From Amycolatopsis sp. EV170708-02-1 (GTDB lineage Bacteria; Actinomycetota; Actinomycetes; Mycobacteriales; Pseudonocardiaceae), in the NCBI RefSeq assembly GCF_022479115.1, contig NZ_CP092497.1, positions 6,386,001 to 6,450,000 of the forward strand: 64,000 bases of DNA, given 5' to 3'. The position numbers and the translations under genes are program-made. Positions 26,319 through 34,793 of the stretch are shown here, piece after piece (the first letter of the stretch is position 1; the number at the start of each line of letters is the position of its first letter). The notes beneath the pieces were generated by a model. It saw only the letters and a program-made list of their open reading frames with translations. It did not search any database and was not told the origin of the DNA.

Positions 26319-28598
26319 TCAGGTGCCGGTGAGGTGTTCGGGACGCACCGGGACACGGGGCAGCGCGAGCCCGGTGGCCGCGCGGATGGCCGCGACGATC
26401 GCCGGGGTGGACGAGATCGTCGGCGGTTCGCCGACCCCGCGCAGACCATACGGGGCGTTGGGGTCGGGCCGTTCGAGGACGTCGATGTCCATCGGCGGCA
26501 TGTCCAGCACGGTCGGGATCAGGTAGTCGGTGAACGACGGGTTGCGGATCTTCCCGCCGTCGGTCTGGATCTCCTCCATCACCGCGAGCCCGAGCCCCTG
26601 CGCGGAGCCGCCCTGGATCTGGCCGAGCACCGCCTGCGGGTTCAGTGCCTTGCCGACGTCCTGTGCGCAGTCGAGCGCAACGACCTTGATCAGGCCGAGT
26701 TCGGTGTCGACGTCCACGACCGCGCGGTGTGCCGCGAAGCCGTACTGGACGTGCGCGTTTCCTTGCCCTGTCTCGGGGTCGATGGGCACCGTCGGCCGAT
26801 GACGCCATTCCACGGTCTCGTCGAACACCTCGTCGCCGAGGACGTCGGCGAGGTCCGCGAGCACACTGCCGTCGGCCGAGACGACCTTGTTCGCGACGAC
26901 GTTCAGCTTCCCGTCCGCGGCGAGTTTGCCGGCCAAGTGCTTGTGCAGCCCCGAACGCACCGCGACGCACGCGGCCTGCACGGCGCCGCCGGTGACGTAA
27001 CTCTGCCGGGAGGCCGATGTCGAACCACCGTTGCCGATATTGGTGTCCATCGGCAGGATGGTCACCTGCTCGATGCCGAGTTCGGTCCGCACGATCTGCT
27101 GCATGATCGTGACCAGTCCCTGGCCGACCTCGCAGGCCGCGGTGTGCACGGTCGCCGCGGGTTCGCCGCCGACGAGCTGCAGCCGCACGCGGGCGGTCGA
27201 GTAGTCGTCGAAACCCTCGGAGAAGCAGATGTTCTTGATGCCGACCGCGTATCCGACGCCCCGTACAACACCTTCGCCGTGCGTGGTGTTGGAGACGCCG
27301 CCGGGCATGCGGCGCAGGTCGAGTTCCTCGTGTGCGACAGGCAGCGGCTTGGCGCGCAGGCGTTCCAGCAGTTCGGCGACCGGAGCGGCGGAGTCGACGA
27401 TCTGACCGGTCGGCATGACACTGCCCTCGGCCATGGCGTTGCGGATCCGGATGTCGACCGGGTCGATCCCGCACGCCTCGGCGAGTTTGTCCATCTGGGA
27501 CTCGTACGCGAATCCCGCCTGCACCGCGCCGAAACCACGCATCGCACCGCACGGCGGATTGTTGGTGTACACGCCCCAGCAATCTACCGAAGCACTGTCC
27601 ACATTATACGGACCGACACCGAGCGTGGCCGCGTTCGCCACGACCGCGCCGGTGGACGAAGCGTACGCGCCACCGTCCAGGTACAGCTTCGCCCGGACGT
27701 AGACGAGGCGGCCGTCCTTGTCGGCACCGTGCTCGTAGTACATCTTCGCCGGGTGGCGGTGCACGTGACCGTAGAAGGATTCCTCGCGGTTGTAGACCAT
27801 CTTGACCGGCTTGCCGGTGTGCAGCGCCAGCAGACACGCGTGGACCTGGATCGACAGGTCCTCACGGCCACCGAACGCGCCGCCGACCCCGCCGAGCGTC
27901 AGCCGGACCTTGTCCTTGGGCAGGCCCAGCGCGGCGACGATCTGCTGCTGGTCGACGTGGAGCCATTGCGTGGCGACGTACAGATCGACTCCGCCTTCGG
28001 TGTCCGGGATCGCCATACCCGACTCCGGCCCGAGGAAGGCCTGGTCCTGCATGCCGACCTCGTAGACGCCGGACACCACGACGTCGGCCTTCACCGACTG
28101 GTCACCGTGGCGGATCTTGGCGTACCGCACGACGTTCCCGCCGGGGTGCAGCTCGGCACCCTCGCCGGCGGCGGCCTTCTCGGAATCCGTCACCGGCTCC
28201 AAGACCTCGTAGGAGACCTTGATCCGCTTCATCGCGCGGCGTGCGGTCTCGGGGTGGTCCGCGGCGACGAGCGCGACGGGCTCGCCCTGGTAGCGCACGA
28301 CGTCGACGGCGAGCACCGGCTGATCCGCGTGCTCCAGGCCGTACTTGTTCACGCCCGGCACGTCTTCATGGGTCAGCACCGCGTACACCCCTTGCACGGC
28401 GAGGGCTTCGGTGATGTCGATACCGGTGATCCGCGCGTACGGATGCGGGCTGCGCAGCGTCGCGCCCCACAACATGTCCTCGTGCCACAGATCCGATGAG
28501 TAGGCGAACTCGCCACGGACCTTGACCGTGCCGTCGGGCCGTCGGGGGCTCGCCCCCACGCCGTTCTCGGTCTGCTTGGAGACTTCGGTGGTGGTCAT
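26319..28598 (-). CDS. xdhB: Xanthine dehydrogenase, molybdopterin-binding subunit
   Basis: The 759-residue large subunit of a three-gene xanthine dehydrogenase. It starts with the aldehyde-oxidase/xdh N-domain (VKVRGEFAYSSDLW), has the Mo-site segment GGVGGAFGGREDLS, and ends with the catalytic Glu region ALRGVGEPPT-like (YGLRGVGEPPTISSTPAI). The Mo-cofactor is bound here, and electrons pass to the Fe-S and FAD subunits. It starts in an ATGA overlap with the amidohydrolase gene, an insertion between xdh subunits. Confidence 0.93.
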   Translation of the reverse strand: MTTTEVSKQTENGVGASPRRPDGTVKVRGEFAYSSDLWHEDMLWGATLRSPHPYARITGIDITEALAVQGVYAVLTHEDVPGVNKYGLEHADQPVLAVDVVRYQGEPVALVAADHPETARRAMKRIKVSYEVLEPVTDSEKAAAGEGAELHPGGNVVRYAKIRHGDQSVKADVVVSGVYEVGMQDQAFLGPESGMAIPDTEGGVDLYVATQWLHVDQQQIVAALGLPKDKVRLTLGGVGGAFGGREDLSIQVHACLLALHTGKPVKMVYNREESFYGHVHRHPAKMYYEHGADKDGRLVYVRAKLYLDGGAYASSTGAVVANAATLGVGPYNVDSASVDCWGVYTNNPPCGAMRGFGAVQAGFAYESQMDKLAEACGIDPVDIRIRNAMAEGSVMPTGQIVDSAAPVAELLERLRAKPLPVAHEELDLRRMPGGVSNTTHGEGVVRGVGYAVGIKNICFSEGFDDYSTARVRLQLVGGEPAATVHTAACEVGQGLVTIMQQIVRTELGIEQVTILPMDTNIGNGGSTSASRQSYVTGGAVQAACVAVRSGLHKHLAGKLAADGKLNVVANKVVSADGSVLADLADVLGDEVFDETVEWRHRPTVPIDPETGQGNAHVQYGFAAHRAVVDVDTELGLIKVVALDCAQDVGKALNPQAVLGQIQGGSAQGLGLAVMEEIQTDGGKIRNPSFTDYLIPTVLDMPPMDIDVLERPDPNAPYGLRGVGEPPTISSTPAIVAAIRAATGLALPRVPVRPEHLTGT

Positions 28599-29944
28599 AC
28601 CGTCTCCCTCAGCCGCGCACTGGCCACGGCCAGCTCACGGGCGATCTCGTCTTCGGATTCCTCGCGCAGCGTTCCGCCCTCGACGACGGGCGCGCCGCCG
28701 ACGTACAGCCGCTCGACCGGCGGCGTCGTGCCGAGCACCAGGGCGGCGACCGGATCGGTGATCCCGGCGTAGTTCAGGCCGTTCAGATTCCAGACCGCGA
28801 GGTCGGCGAGCTTGCCGACCTCGATCGAGCCCAGGTCCTTCTGCCTGCCGAGGCAGCGCGCGCCGCCCATCGTGCCCATCCACAGCGCTTCCCGCGTGGT
28901 CAGCCCGCGCGGTCCGCCGCGCTGCCGCGCCTGCAGCAGCGCCTGGTGCAGTTCCTCGCCGAGGCCACCGGATTCGTTGGACGCCGCGCCATCGGCGCCG
29001 AGCCCGACCGGCACGCCGGCGTCGAGCAGCTGCCGGACCGGGGCGATCCCGGCACCGATCCGCCCGTTGGACGTCGGGCAATGCGCCGCGCCGGTCCCGG
29101 TGGCGCCCATCCGCCGGATGGCCTCCGGGGCGAGGTGGATCGAATGCGCGAGCCAGACGTCGTCCGCGAGCCAGCCGAGTTTGTCGGCGTATTCGGCCGG
29201 GGTGCAGCCGACTTCGGCGAGGCACTGCTTCTCCTCGTCGACCGTCTCGGCGAGATGCGTGTGGAGCCGGACGCCCTTGCGGCGCGCCAAGTCCGCCGCA
29301 CCGGTCATCAGCCGCTCGCTCACCGAGAACGGCGAACACGGGCCGGCCGCGATCTGCAGATGCGCGCCGGCGGAGGCGTCGTGGAACCGCTCGATCGCGG
29401 CCTCGGTGCCGAGCAGCGCGGCCTCGGTCTCCTCGACGAGGTTGTCCGGCGGGAGCCCGCCCTGGGACTCGCCCCGGTCCATCGAGCCACGCACGACGTG
29501 CAGGCGCACGCCGACCCGGATCCGGGCGGCGGCGAGGGCTTCGACCTGGTCGCCGCCGTCACGCGGGAAGACGTAGTGGTGGTCGGCGACCGTGGTGCAG
29601 CCGGTGGTCGCGAGCCGGGTGAGCCCGGCCGTGGCCGCCGCGTGAGTGATCCCGGCGTCGAGCCTGCCCCAGACCGGGTACAGCGCGACCAGCCATTCGA
29701 ACAGCGTGTGGTCGGCGGCGAGGCCGCGCGTAGCCCACTGGTAGAGGTGGTGGTGGGTGTTGATCAGGCCGGGGGTGACCAGGCAGCCGGAGCCGTCGAC
29801 GCGTTCGTCGTACTCGCCGTCGGGCGCCTTCCCGCCGCCGACCGCAGCGATGCGGTCGTTCTCGATGACGACGTGGCCCGAGGCGTGCTCAGTGCCCGCA
29901 CCGTCGACGGTGGCGATCGCGGCGTTCTCGATGACGGTCTTCAC
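28595..29944 (-). CDS. 8-oxoguanine deaminase-like amidohydrolase
   Basis: A metal-dependent amidohydrolase of 449 residues with the early metal motif THHHLYQWATRGL, the HLAETVDEE segment and a final DGAASNE. The closest named groups are 8-oxoguanine deaminase and hydroxydechloroatrazine ethylaminohydrolase. Deamination of 8-oxoguanine to urate would fit this purine operon. The GTG start is preceded by GGGGGAG and overlaps the xdhA stop (GTGA); its own stop overlaps xdhB. Confidence 0.85.
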   Translation of the reverse strand: MKTVIENAAIATVDGAGTEHASGHVVIENDRIAAVGGGKAPDGEYDERVDGSGCLVTPGLINTHHHLYQWATRGLAADHTLFEWLVALYPVWGRLDAGITHAAATAGLTRLATTGCTTVADHHYVFPRDGGDQVEALAAARIRVGVRLHVVRGSMDRGESQGGLPPDNLVEETEAALLGTEAAIERFHDASAGAHLQIAAGPCSPFSVSERLMTGAADLARRKGVRLHTHLAETVDEEKQCLAEVGCTPAEYADKLGWLADDVWLAHSIHLAPEAIRRMGATGTGAAHCPTSNGRIGAGIAPVRQLLDAGVPVGLGADGAASNESGGLGEELHQALLQARQRGGPRGLTTREALWMGTMGGARCLGRQKDLGSIEVGKLADLAVWNLNGLNYAGITDPVAALVLGTTPPVERLYVGGAPVVEGGTLREESEDEIARELAVASARLRETV

Positions 29945-30411
29945 GCGGTCTCCCCCCTGGCCGCGGCCAGCCGGACGGCGTCGAGGATCTTCTCGTATCC
30001 GGTACACCGGCAGAGGTTCCCCGCCAGCGCCTCGCGGATCTCCTCGTCGGCGGGGTTCTCGACCCGGTTGAGCAGATCGTGCGCGGCCACCACGAGGCCG
30101 GGGGTGCAGAAGCCACATTGGACGGCACCGGCGTCCACAAAGGACTGCTGGACCCGGTCGAGCTTGTCGCCCTCGGCGAGCCCCTCGACCGTGCGGACCT
30201 CGCGGCCCTCGACCTGACCGGCCGCGACCAGGCACGAACACACCGGGACGTCGTCGAGGTACACCGTGCAGGAACCGCATTCGCCCTGTTCACAGGCGTT
30301 CTTGGAGCCCGGGAGGCCGAGCCGTTCGCGGAGCACGTACAGCAGGCTTTCGCCCTCCCAGACGTCGTCGGCCTGGCGGGACTCGCCGTTGATCGTCACG
30401 TTCACGCGCAC
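29941..30411 (-). CDS. xdhA: Xanthine dehydrogenase, 2Fe-2S subunit
   Basis: The 156-residue small subunit holding two [2Fe-2S] clusters. The plant-type cluster Cys are in ACEQGECGSCTVYLDD and the second set in CGFCTPG and NLCRCTGYEKI. I take the GTG at 30411, which has AAGGG at good spacing; a GTG at 30405, overlapping the FAD-subunit stop, is an alternative. It is a cytoplasmic partner of the Mo and FAD subunits. Confidence 0.94.
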   Translation of the reverse strand: MRVNVTINGESRQADDVWEGESLLYVLRERLGLPGSKNACEQGECGSCTVYLDDVPVCSCLVAAGQVEGREVRTVEGLAEGDKLDRVQQSFVDAGAVQCGFCTPGLVVAAHDLLNRVENPADEEIREALAGNLCRCTGYEKILDAVRLAAARGETA

Positions 30412-31271
30412 TCGCGTTCACCCTTCTGGAAGTCGTTCCACGCCCAGGTCAGCGTCCGCCGCGCCAGGACGGACAACGCGTGTTTGCGGTAGTCGGCGCT
30501 GCCGCGGACGTCGTCGATCGGCGACGCCGCCTCCGACACCAGCTCGCCGAACCGGCGTTTGACGGAATCCGTGAGCGACGCCTTGGTGGACCACGGAAGT
30601 TCGCCGCCGAGGTACTCCTCCGCCGCGGTCGCGCGCCGCGGGGTCGGCGCCGCCGAGCCGACCGCGGCGCGGATCTCGCGGGTGTCGAGATGCAGCGCCA
30701 GCGCGAACGAGCAGACCGCGATGACCATCGCGTTGCGCGTCCCGACCTTGGCGAACTGCTGCGGCCCGGCCTCGGCGGGAAGATGCACCGCGGTGATCAG
30801 CTCGTCGGGTTCGAGGGCGTTGCGCTTGACGCCGAGATAGAACTCCTCGGCCGGAATCAGCCGTGTCCCGCGTACCGACGCGGCCTCGACTTCGGCACCG
30901 AGCACGAGCAGCACGGGATGCGTGTCACCGGCGGGCGAGGCGGCGCCGAGATTGCCGCCGACGGTGCCTCGGTTGCGGATCTGGGGCGAGCCGACGGTGC
31001 GCGAAGCCATCGCCAGCGCGGGCAGAACTTCACCCAGCTCAGCGATCACCCGGACGTAGGGCACCGAGGCGCCGAGGCGGATCTTGCCGTCGGATTCGGT
31101 CCACTCGGCGAGTTCGGTGACGCGGTTGAGGTCGAGCAGCGCGCCGGGGCGGCGGTGGTCGAAGTTGAGCTCCACCATGACGTCCGTACCGCCCGCGATG
31201 GGCACCGCGTCGGGTCGCTCGGCCTTGACGGCGAGCGCCTCGGTCAGCGAGCTGGGGCGCAGGAAATCCAC
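30402..31271 (-). CDS. Xanthine dehydrogenase, FAD-binding subunit
   Basis: The 289-residue medium subunit with the FAD signatures PIAGGTDVMVELNF and RNRGTVGGNLGAASPAGDTHP, and a C-terminal CO-dehydrogenase flavoprotein domain. The GTG at 31269-31271 follows a GGAG site; open codons upstream are unrelated. It is the first gene of the minus-strand operon that runs through to 23953, divergent from the PucR gene. Confidence 0.93.
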   Translation of the reverse strand: MDFLRPSSLTEALAVKAERPDAVPIAGGTDVMVELNFDHRRPGALLDLNRVTELAEWTESDGKIRLGASVPYVRVIAELGEVLPALAMASRTVGSPQIRNRGTVGGNLGAASPAGDTHPVLLVLGAEVEAASVRGTRLIPAEEFYLGVKRNALEPDELITAVHLPAEAGPQQFAKVGTRNAMVIAVCSFALALHLDTREIRAAVGSAAPTPRRATAAEEYLGGELPWSTKASLTDSVKRRFGELVSEAASPIDDVRGSADYRKHALSVLARRTLTWAWNDFQKGERECA

Positions 31272-31406
31272 TCTCGGCTCCTCGGTTCGGCGGCGTTGTG
31301 TGACGGCTGACTCAGTAGACGCCCTGCGCCCATACGGCGGCAACGGTGCCGAAGCATGAAATCTCCCCTGCACGCGCCGGTCGTTTTGTGCTTTCCTACA
31401 AACCTG

Positions 31407-32827
31407 ATGACGACCGTGAAAACTCTGCTCGCGCTACCCGGGCTGCGCTTGCGCGTACGCGCCGGGACGACTCTGCTCGACCGTCCGGTGTCCCGGATCT
31501 ACGTCACGGAACTGCCCGATCCCGGGCGGTACGTGTCGGCGGGCGAATTCGTCCTGAGCGGACTGCTGTGGTGGCGCGGGCCGGGTGATTCCGAAGCCTT
31601 CGTCGCCGCGCTCGCGAAGGCCGGGGCGGCGGCGCTGGCGGCGTCCGGGGCGGATTCCGACGGCATTCCCGAGGATCTCGTCGAAGCCTGTACGCGACAC
31701 GGGATCCCGTTGCTGGAAGTGCCGGCCGATCTGTCGTTCTCGGTCGTCACCGAACGCGTCGTCCTGGCGCTCGCCGCGGCCGCGGAAGGCGCTCGCAAAC
31801 GTTTGCTTTCAGCGGCGACGGAAGACGCGTCGGTGGAAACGCTGCTGGAGCGGGCGCGCGCCGAGATCGGTCTCCCCTGCTGGGTGGAACCCGCCGGCAC
31901 GGCGTCGGAACTCGTGCGGCGGTTCGTCGCCGCGGGCGGCCGTTCCCTGGAAGCGGACGACGTCTCGGTCCGCCCGGTCGGGGCAGGCACGCGGTGCCGT
32001 GGCTGCTCGCGATCGGCGGCGCGCTGACCGCCGCCCAGGCGGAGATCGCCGAGGAACTCGCCGGGCTGATCGGGCTCGCGCGCACGCGGGCGGACGAGGT
32101 CCGCGCCGTCACCGACAGGGTGCTCGAACCCTTGCTCGCCGCACTCGACGAAGGAAGCGATCCGCACCCGGCGCTGACCGCGACCGGGCTGCGCGGCGAT
32201 CTGCGGTTCGTCGTCGCGCGCACCGAAGGATCCGAAGCGGCACGCGGCATCCTGACGGAACTGCTGCCGCCGGGCGCACTGGTCGGCCCCGCCGGGGAAA
32301 CCACCTGGGCGGTGGCCGAGGACGACGGCGAGTGGCCGGAAGAGTGGCCGGCCACGGTGACCGCCGCACTGTCCACAGTGGAACCGCTGCTGCCGTGCCG
32401 CCGGGTGCTGATCGGCATCAGCGACCGCTCCCCGGTCTCCGTGCTGCGGGGCGCCAAGGAAGTCGCGCGCTACGCGCTGGCCGTGGCGGCGGAACGGCCC
32501 GGCACGATCGAGGTCGTCCCCGGCGGCGAGATCGGCATGCACCGGCTGCTGCTGGCGGGCACCCCTGACGATCTGCGGGCGGCGTTGCGGCGCCGGGTGC
32601 TGGGCCCGTTGCTGAGCTACGACGCCGAGCAGGGCACCGATCTGGTGCACACCCTGCGCGTCTTCCTCGAATGTTCCGGCTCGCCGACGCGGGCCGCGCG
32701 GGCGCTGCACATCCATGTCAACACCTTGCGGTACCGGATCGGGCGCGCGAGCGAACTGCTCGGCACCGATCTGACCGAGTTCACCGAACAGCTCGACGTC
32801 TATTTGGCCTTGTCGGCAGGGAGCTGA
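31407..32827 (+). pseudogene. PucR-family purine regulator, split by a frameshift
   Basis: A PucR-type activator/repressor. The N-terminal PucR domain (LLALPGLRLRVRAGTTLLD onward) is read from the ATG at 31407 to about 31980. The C-terminal half, ending in the helix-turn-helix GSPTRAARALHIHVNTLRYR, is in another frame, open from 31994 to 32827. One extra G in the run at 31980-31983 would join them into about 473 residues. Divergent from the xdh operon, it is its likely regulator. The break could be real or a base-calling error. Confidence 0.8.
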
Positions 32828-32828
32828 A

Positions 32829-33311
32829 ATGGGCATCACCACGGCGAAAGAAGCCGCCTACGACCCGCGCGTGCTCGCCTTCGGCCGGATGATGGGCGCG
32901 GCGAACCGGCTCGAATACCTGCTCGGCCGCGCGCTGGAGGCCGAATGCGGGATCTCGCATCTGATGTTCGAAGTCCTCCTGATCGTCGGCCGATCCGGTG
33001 AGGCCGGGATGAGCATGCGCGCGATCGCGCAGGAGCAGGTGCTGACCACCGGCGGCGCGACACGGCTGGTCGACCGGATGACGACGCTCGGCCTGGTCGT
33101 CCGTTCTTCCGATCCCCAGGACCGCCGCGTCCAGCTCGTGCGGCTGACCGCGCGAGGCGAGGAGACGACGGTGCGGGCCGCGCGGGTGCACGTGGAGAAC
33201 ATCCAGCGGCTCTTCCTCGACCCGCTGCCCGCGGACCATCGCGAACGGTTCGCCCAGGACCTGCGGACGCTGAGCCACTCGGCACGTGACGCACTCCCCA
33301 AACTCCGGTAG
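32829..33311 (+). CDS. MarR-family transcriptional regulator
   Basis: A 160-residue winged-helix repressor with the MarR signature LVDRMTTLGLVVRSSDPQDRRVQLVRLT. The ATG lies one base after the PucR stop codon, so the two are probably co-transcribed. A small inverted repeat at 33317-33330, between it and the DsbA-like gene, may be its operator. Ligand unknown. Confidence 0.88.
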   Translation: MGITTAKEAAYDPRVLAFGRMMGAANRLEYLLGRALEAECGISHLMFEVLLIVGRSGEAGMSMRAIAQEQVLTTGGATRLVDRMTTLGLVVRSSDPQDRRVQLVRLTARGEETTVRAARVHVENIQRLFLDPLPADHRERFAQDLRTLSHSARDALPKLR

Positions 33312-33316
33312 GAATA

Positions 33317-33330
33317 TCTGACCAGTCAGA
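33317..33330. promoter_or_regulatory. Candidate MarR operator
   Basis: TCTGAC-CA-GTCAGA is a perfect 6-2-6 inverted repeat 17-30 bases upstream of the DsbA-like ATG and just after the MarR gene. Confidence 0.4.
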
Positions 33331-33346
33331 CATCGTTGGTCTCGAC

Positions 33347-33952
33347 ATGAAGCTCATCTATGTCTTCGACGCGTACTGCGGCTGGTCGTACGGGTTCGCC
33401 CGCACCATGGCCGACGTCGCGCACCGGCATCCGGACCTGCCGGTCGAAGTGGTTTCCGGCGGCCTGTTCCTGGGCGGGCGCCGGGTGCCGATCCGGCAGT
33501 TCGGCTACGTCCAGGGAGCCAACGCCGAGATCACCAGCCGCACCGGCGCGCCGTTCGGGGAAAGCTACGAACGGCTGATCGCGGACGGCGAGTTCGTCAT
33601 GGACTCCGAGGCCGCCGCCTGCGGGATGGCGGCGTTGCGCGAGGTCGCGCCGGACCGCGCGGTGCGGCTCGCGGCCCTGCTGCAGGAAGCCTTCTATCTC
33701 GACGGACTGAGCCTCTCCGAGGTTTCGACCTATCGCGTGGTCGCGCAGCGAGCGGGCCTGGACGGGGACGCCGTCGAGGCCGCACTGGACCGCGTATCCG
33801 CGGCGGACGACTTCCAGCGAGCGCGGGAACTGGGCGTCACGGGCTATCCGACCCTGCTCGCGTCCTTTTCCGGGGAACGAGTGGTGACGCTGGTCGCCGG
33901 GAACGCGAGCGCGGACGAAGTGGAGCGGCGGATCGGCGCGCTGGTTTCCTAG
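33347..33952 (+). CDS. DsbA-fold thioredoxin-like protein, CGWS active site
   Basis: A 201-residue cytoplasmic protein of the DsbA/FrnE superfamily: beta strand MKLIYVFDAYCGWSYGF, helical insertion, then the cis-Pro region GVTGYPTLLASF. The active-site motif is CGWS, so only one of the two usual cysteines is present, suggesting a mono-thiol or isomerase/transferase role rather than disulfide oxidation. No signal peptide. It follows the MarR gene and may be its target. Confidence 0.78.
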   Translation: MKLIYVFDAYCGWSYGFARTMADVAHRHPDLPVEVVSGGLFLGGRRVPIRQFGYVQGANAEITSRTGAPFGESYERLIADGEFVMDSEAAACGMAALREVAPDRAVRLAALLQEAFYLDGLSLSEVSTYRVVAQRAGLDGDAVEAALDRVSAADDFQRARELGVTGYPTLLASFSGERVVTLVAGNASADEVERRIGALVS

Positions 33953-33961
33953 ACTTCGCGC

Positions 33962-34441
33962 ATGCCTTTGACGATTCGACCGGCCACAGCCGCGGACGCC
34001 GACGCCGTCGCCAAGATCTGGTACCACGGCTGGCAGGACGGCCACCTCGGCAACGTGCCCGACTCGCTCGTCCGGATCCGCACCCGCGATTCGTTCTGGA
34101 CCCGGGCCGCGGACCGCGTCGGCGACACGACCGTCGCCGTGTCGGGCGGCGAGGTGGCGGGTTTCGTGATGGTCGTCGGCGACGAGGTCGAACAGGTTTA
34201 CGTCTCCTCGGACCATCGCGGAAGCGGAGTGGCCGGGGCGCTGCTCGCGGAGGCCGAACGACTGGTGCGCGAGGGCGGGCATGCCCGTGCCTGGCTCGCG
34301 GTGGCGCCGGGGAACGCGCGGGCGCGGCGGTTTTACGAGCGGTGCGGATGGGCCGATGAGGGTGAGTTCGACAATCGGGTTCTCGGTCCGGATGGGGTGG
34401 TTTCGGTACCTTGCCGGCGATACGTCAAGGCGGTCGCTTGA
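33962..34441 (+). CDS. GNAT-family N-acetyltransferase
   Basis: A 159-residue GCN5-type acetyltransferase. The acetyl-CoA loop is visible as VSSDHRGSGVAGALLAEAE (about residues 80-98), and the C-terminal NARARRFYERCGW motif is standard. The substrate cannot be told. It starts 9 nt after the DsbA-like gene on the same strand and is probably co-transcribed. Confidence 0.85.
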   Translation: MPLTIRPATAADADAVAKIWYHGWQDGHLGNVPDSLVRIRTRDSFWTRAADRVGDTTVAVSGGEVAGFVMVVGDEVEQVYVSSDHRGSGVAGALLAEAERLVREGGHARAWLAVAPGNARARRFYERCGWADEGEFDNRVLGPDGVVSVPCRRYVKAVA

Positions 34442-34456
34442 GTTTCCTTCCCGGGC

Positions 34457-34675
34457 GCGTTTAGTCGACTAAATGCGGCGCACTTTCCTTGCGCGACCCT
34501 TCCTGCGCGCATTTAGTCGGCTAAATGCGAGGCGCCTTCTTTCCGTGGCCTCATGCGAGCGACGCAGCATCGCCATTGGGCGACGGCGGCAGTCCGGCCA
34601 TCGCTGGTTCACCGACGGACGCGTTTAGTCGACTAACTGCGGCAGCATCCTTCGCATTTAGTCGGCTAAACGCGG
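34457..34675. repeat. Cluster of four TTTAGTCG(A/G)CTAAA palindromes
   Basis: Four near-identical 14-bp palindromes occur at 34460-34473, 34512-34525, 34624-34637 and 34657-34670. The first and third are TTTAGTCGACTAAA-like, the second and fourth TTTAGTCGGCTAAA, and most have flanking GC(A/G)...TGC that lengthens the stem. They occupy the gene-free 350-bp gap between the acetyltransferase and the HNH gene. No other content is recognised there apart from the LexA box near its right end. Confidence 0.75.
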
Positions 34676-34756
34676 GGGTTGCCCAAGGTGATCCGACGTC
34701 GGCGGCCGTTTCACTCTTCAGTGTTGTTGGCGCGTTTCGCTGGTCGCTTAAAATTA

Positions 34757-34771
34757 CGAACACGTGTTCGA
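34757..34771 (+). promoter_or_regulatory. LexA SOS box
   Basis: CGAACACGTGTTCGA matches the mycobacterial/actinobacterial SOS consensus TCGAAC-n4-GTTCGA except for the first base. A -10-like TATGAT follows at 34782-34787. The box would cover the -35 region, as expected for repression. Confidence 0.75.
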
Positions 34772-34793
34772 ATTCTTCGGGTATGATGGAGTC

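Noticed and set aside
25947..28499. 850-codon plus-strand frame opposite guaD and xdhB
   Set aside because: It is a shadow of two genes with clear catalytic motifs.
31385..31402. TTTGT-n8-ACAAA as a PucR operator
   Set aside because: Five-base arms with an 8-nt spacer are too weak to claim, although the position upstream of the PucR gene is suggestive.
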